DNA of 64,000 bases from contig JAPPMF010000009.1 in NCBI GenBank assembly GCA_028819195.1, positions 62,001-126,000 of the forward strand, written 5' to 3'. Under the pieces are notes generated by a model. The model ran no database searches and was not told where the DNA came from. It was given only the letters and a program-made list of their open reading frames with translations. This DNA is from Bin55 sp028819195 (lineage in GTDB: Bacteria > Pseudomonadota > Gammaproteobacteria > Pseudomonadales > Azotimanducaceae). Shown here in pieces: positions 60,893 to 64,000 of the stretch. The first letter of the stretch is position 1, and the number at the start of each line of letters is the position of its first letter. Both the position numbers and the translations under genes were made by a program.

Positions 60893-63319
60893 ATGAGTGA
60901 TATATCTTCCGAATCGTACAATGAATCCGACATTAAGATCCTGAAGGGCTTGGAAGCTGTCAAAAAACGACCAGGTATGTATATTGGGGATACTGAGGAT
61001 GGCTCCGGTCTGCATCACATGGTTCAGGAGTTGGTTGATAATGCGATTGACGAGGCTTTAGCTGGATATTGCAGCGAGATTTCGGTTGTTATTCACGCAA
61101 CCAATGGCGTAACAGTAACCGATAACGGTCGTGGCATCCCTGTCGGTATTCATGAAGAAGCGGGTGTTTCAGCAGCTGAAGTGATCATGACCACGTTGCA
61201 TGCTGGAGGTAAATTCGATAGTTCAAGTTATAAGGTTTCTGGCGGGTTGCACGGAGTAGGTTTGTCGGTAGTCAATGCCCTATCGTCGTACTTTAGGTTA
61301 ACCATTCGTCGAGACGGTAAGGTCTACGAGCAAATTTATCGAAACGGTGTGCCACATGCACCGCTCGCGGAGGTGGGTCAGACAGAAAGTCGCGGAACCA
61401 CTTGTTATTTTGAACCGGCGACTAGTGTTTTTAAGACTGTTGAGTTTAGTTATGAGCAGCTTTCTACAAAGTTGCGCGAACTCGCTTTTTTGAATTCTGG
61501 TCTCTGTCTAAAGATTGTGGATGAACGCAAAGATACTTCTGAAACCTACCAGTTTGAGGGAGGGTTGGTTTCTTATGTGAAACTACTGAACCGTAATAAA
61601 TCCTCGTTGCATGATGTCATTCACATCCTTGATCCGGCAGACATTGGTGTCGAGATCGCCATGCAATGGACTGAAAGTTACGTTGAGAATGTGCGTGTTT
61701 ACTGTAATAACATACGTCAGCCGGATGGAGGTACTCACTTAGGTGGTTTTCGGGCTGCGTTGACTCGAATACTCAACAATTACATTGAGCAGGAGGGATT
61801 AACCAGTAAAGGCAATGTTCCTACTACGGGGGATGATGCGCGTGAAGGTCTTACGGCAATTGTTTCGGTGAAACTACCGGACCCGAAATTTTCATCTCAA
61901 ACGAAGGAAAAATTGGTTTCAAGTGAGGCTGGACCAGCAGTTCAAACCGCAATGACTGAGCAGTTTAAAACCTACCTGCAGGAGCATCCTAATGAGGCGA
62001 AACGTATCGCACAGCGCATGATTGACGCAGCGCGAGCGCGTGAAGCCGCGCGTAAAGCTCGGGAGATCACACGGCGAAAGGGACTGCTTGATATAAGTGG
62101 TCTACCGGGCAAACTTGCAGACTGTCAGGAACGCGATCCGGCTTTTAGTGAATTGTATTTGGTTGAGGGGGATTCTGCCGGTGGCTCTGCCAAACAAGGA
62201 CGGGACCGCAAGACTCAAGCCGTCCTTCCACTGCGTGGAAAAATTATTAATGTTGAGAAATCTCGTGTTGATAAGATGCTTTCCAACAAAGAAATCATCA
62301 CTTTGATTACGGCACTAGGTTGCGGCTTTGGTGCGGGTTCAAATGGCGAAGGTTTTGATGCTGAAAAGCTTCGCTACCACCGGATAATCATTATGACCGA
62401 TGCCGATATTGATGGTTCGCATATTCGTACCCTGCTATTGACCTTTTTCTATCGACATATGCCACAGTTGATCGACCGGGGACATGTTTATATCGCCTTA
62501 CCGCCGTTGTATAAAGTCGGGCAAGGTCGCTCTGAACAATATCTTAAAGACGACGATGAGTTGAATCTTTATTACCTTAGAACGGCGTTTGATGGGGTGT
62601 TGATTTTCCCATCCTCCGAGAGTCCGCCATTAGGTGAAGGTCCCATTACACAATTAGCCCAAAATTATTTTGACGTGTACAAGCGTTTGGATGCAATGAA
62701 CCGCGTGTATCCAAAGTTTGTGACTAAGAAACTGTTTGATTTGCCGATTCTTGATGCTGACAACATGGGAGACCGTGAATTCATGGAAGATTGGGGTCAG
62801 CAATTGGAAACTATGCTTGCAACGGAAGAAGGCAAACACCGCGTCGAAATCGTCTTTGAACCTGAACACAGTTCTTACATTCCGATAATCCACCAGACCT
62901 CAAGAGGGGCGCAGACGAAGATTGAATTAGATATGAATTTTTTCGAGTCTGGTATTTATGACAGCATTCGCGAGATTGCGAAGAAGACCAAAGGATTGTT
63001 TGATAATGGTGCTTATGTCAAACAAGACAAATCCGAGACGCAGATTGGAACTTTTGGTGAAGCTTACGATTGGTTGTTGGAAAAAGCTAGAAACGGAGTT
63101 CGCCTCCAACGCTACAAGGGACTAGGTGAAATGAATCCAGAGCAGCTTTGGGATACCACCATGGATCCGAACGTGCGCAGAATGTCGAAAGTATCTGTCG
63201 ATGATGCGAACACAGCCGATGAGCTCTTTTCTACGCTTATGGGAGTGGATGTAGAGGCGCGTAAAGAATTCATTCAGGAGAATGCTTTGTCGATTTCCTT
63301 AGCGAATCTCGACGTTTGA
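60893..63319 (+). CDS. gyrB: DNA gyrase subunit B
   Basis: GyrB is the ATPase half of gyrase, which adds negative supercoils. The 808-residue length is typical of gammaproteobacteria with the C-terminal insert. GHKL ATPase motifs: RPGMYIGDTEDGSGLHHMV, ELVDNAIDEA, VTDNGRGIPV, GLHGVGLSVVNALS. The TOPRIM domain has EGDSAGG starting at Glu425 and the DADIDGSHIRTL metal site; QRYKGLGEMNPEQLWDTTMD closes it. No quinolone or novobiocin resistance claim is made from sequence alone. Confidence 0.97.
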   Translation: MSDISSESYNESDIKILKGLEAVKKRPGMYIGDTEDGSGLHHMVQELVDNAIDEALAGYCSEISVVIHATNGVTVTDNGRGIPVGIHEEAGVSAAEVIMTTLHAGGKFDSSSYKVSGGLHGVGLSVVNALSSYFRLTIRRDGKVYEQIYRNGVPHAPLAEVGQTESRGTTCYFEPATSVFKTVEFSYEQLSTKLRELAFLNSGLCLKIVDERKDTSETYQFEGGLVSYVKLLNRNKSSLHDVIHILDPADIGVEIAMQWTESYVENVRVYCNNIRQPDGGTHLGGFRAALTRILNNYIEQEGLTSKGNVPTTGDDAREGLTAIVSVKLPDPKFSSQTKEKLVSSEAGPAVQTAMTEQFKTYLQEHPNEAKRIAQRMIDAARAREAARKAREITRRKGLLDISGLPGKLADCQERDPAFSELYLVEGDSAGGSAKQGRDRKTQAVLPLRGKIINVEKSRVDKMLSNKEIITLITALGCGFGAGSNGEGFDAEKLRYHRIIIMTDADIDGSHIRTLLLTFFYRHMPQLIDRGHVYIALPPLYKVGQGRSEQYLKDDDELNLYYLRTAFDGVLIFPSSESPPLGEGPITQLAQNYFDVYKRLDAMNRVYPKFVTKKLFDLPILDADNMGDREFMEDWGQQLETMLATEEGKHRVEIVFEPEHSSYIPIIHQTSRGAQTKIELDMNFFESGIYDSIREIAKKTKGLFDNGAYVKQDKSETQIGTFGEAYDWLLEKARNGVRLQRYKGLGEMNPEQLWDTTMDPNVRRMSKVSVDDANTADELFSTLMGVDVEARKEFIQENALSISLANLDV

Positions 63320-63362
63320 GTTCGCCTTAGTACGGACGACGAGCATTCTTTCGTTTGTCTAG

Positions 63363-64000
63363 TTAAATATGGGTAAACGGTACCGCTGCAACCGTCTTAC
63401 TAAGTGGCAAGCACTCATTTCCAAGATGAATTACAAAACCTTGTTTGGCTAGATTACCAAAATCCCGTTGGAAGTTCTCAATTCCTGTAGCCATCGTTCG
63501 TCTGGGAGTTGCGGACGCTTTCACTTCAATAGGAACTAAACCCGATCTGGAACGGACAACGAAGTCAATTTCAGTTCCGGCAACAGTTCGCCAAAAGAAC
63601 ACTTCTGGAACTTCACCACTATGGGTAATTGTTCGCATGATTTCTGCCAAGACGGCGGTTTCAAAGATTGCTCCACTTAACGGGCCGTCGCGGGCATGAT
63701 GGAAGTCTCGCAATCCTACCAAATAACAAAGCGTTCCTACATCCGTAAAGTATATCTTTGGTGTCTTCACGAGACGTTTGCCAATGTTCGCGTAGTAAGG
63801 ACGCAGAATTACGATTTGGTAACTTGCTTCGAGCACCGATAACCATACTTTGATGGTATTGACAGCTAGCCCGAGGTCGCGAGCGAGACTAGTCAAATTC
63901 AGTAACTGCGATGAACGTGCCGCAAGCATGTGAAGAAAGTTCTGAAATTGCGATAGATCACCTACGTTTCGCAACATACGAACGTCTCGTTCTAGATAGG
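63363..64000 (-). CDS. AAA-family ATPase, DUF4143 C-terminal part (5' end beyond window)
   Basis: The minus-strand frame stays open to base 64000 (YLERDVRML at the edge), so the gene starts outside. About 212 C-terminal residues are seen. They carry the winged-helix region (LNLTSLARDLGLAVNTIKVWLSVLEASYQIVILRPYY) and the nuclease-like DUF4143 domain (KIYFTDVGTLCYLVGLRD, GAIFETAVLAEI, FFWRT ... EIDFVV ... LVPIEVKASA, with the E-x-D-F-V ... E-x-K pattern of a restriction-endonuclease-like fold). These predicted archaeal/bacterial AAA ATPases are widespread, often patchily distributed, and of unknown function; several spread with mobile DNA. It converges on gyrB with a 43-nt gap. Confidence 0.88.
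   Translation of the reverse strand, partial: YLERDVRMLRNVGDLSQFQNFLHMLAARSSQLLNLTSLARDLGLAVNTIKVWLSVLEASYQIVILRPYYANIGKRLVKTPKIYFTDVGTLCYLVGLRDFHHARDGPLSGAIFETAVLAEIMRTITHSGEVPEVFFWRTVAGTEIDFVVRSRSGLVPIEVKASATPRRTMATGIENFQRDFGNLAKQGFVIHLGNECLPLSKTVAAVPFTHI

Overview
The window is a chromosomal segment of a Gram-negative bacterium, almost certainly a gammaproteobacterium. Evidence for this is LPS Kdo transfer (waaA), a TonB-dependent receptor, TolC, ubiquinone synthesis (ubiA), TRAP transport, and above all the classic order rpmH-rnpA-yidD-yidC-mnmE-mnmG-rsmG-parA-parB-atpIBEFHAGDC-glmU-glmS facing away from dnaA-dnaN-recF-gyrB. The divergence at about 56.7-57.3 kb marks the replication origin region. 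I cannot assign a genus. The TonB receptor plus large S9 peptidase suggests a peptide-scavenging heterotroph, but that is inference.

Layout. 1-9 kb is envelope and stress: the end of a TonB-dependent receptor, a secreted S9 peptidase, waaA, a small outer-membrane barrel protein, hsp20 with a sigma32-like promoter, and tolC. 9.1-9.9 kb is a HEPN/MNT toxin-antitoxin pair whose HEPN gene is cut by an amber codon. 10-15 kb is rpoZ-spoT-ridA-recG. 15-20.6 kb holds a 54-residue rubredoxin gene divergent from ubiA, TRAP permeases dctQM, an unknown membrane-anchored protein and a TRAP binding lipoprotein; 20.6-22.9 kb is uvrD.

23.6-36.9 kb is the accessory region and the most unusual part. It is a one-direction array of exported thioredoxin-fold proteins. 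Five related large proteins share a signal peptide, two tandem beta-type domains resembling the DUF4369 domains of Bacteroidetes TlpA proteins, a helical segment, an acidic linker and a C-terminal TlpA domain with CxPC. A sixth copy survives only as a C-terminal scrap. With them are two exported thioredoxin-ankyrin proteins and one exported formylglycine-generating-enzyme-fold protein without the expected catalytic cysteines. The array carries marks of recent duplication and decay: an 80-nt perfect repeat 8.1 kb apart inside a 450-bp gapless repeat, a G-tract frameshift, an internal deletion and the orphan 3' scrap. I read it as a lineage-specific, still-evolving envelope thiol/disulfide system of unknown substrate.

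37.4-38.2 kb has two tandem small membrane proteins of the COG3671 type. 38.2-56.7 kb is the housekeeping block on the minus strand. 56.7-57.3 kb is the AT-rich presumed origin with degenerate DnaA boxes. 57.3-63.3 kb is dnaA-dnaN-recF-gyrB. The window ends in a truncated DUF4143 ATPase gene. I saw no tRNA, rRNA, CRISPR array, insertion sequence or prophage.
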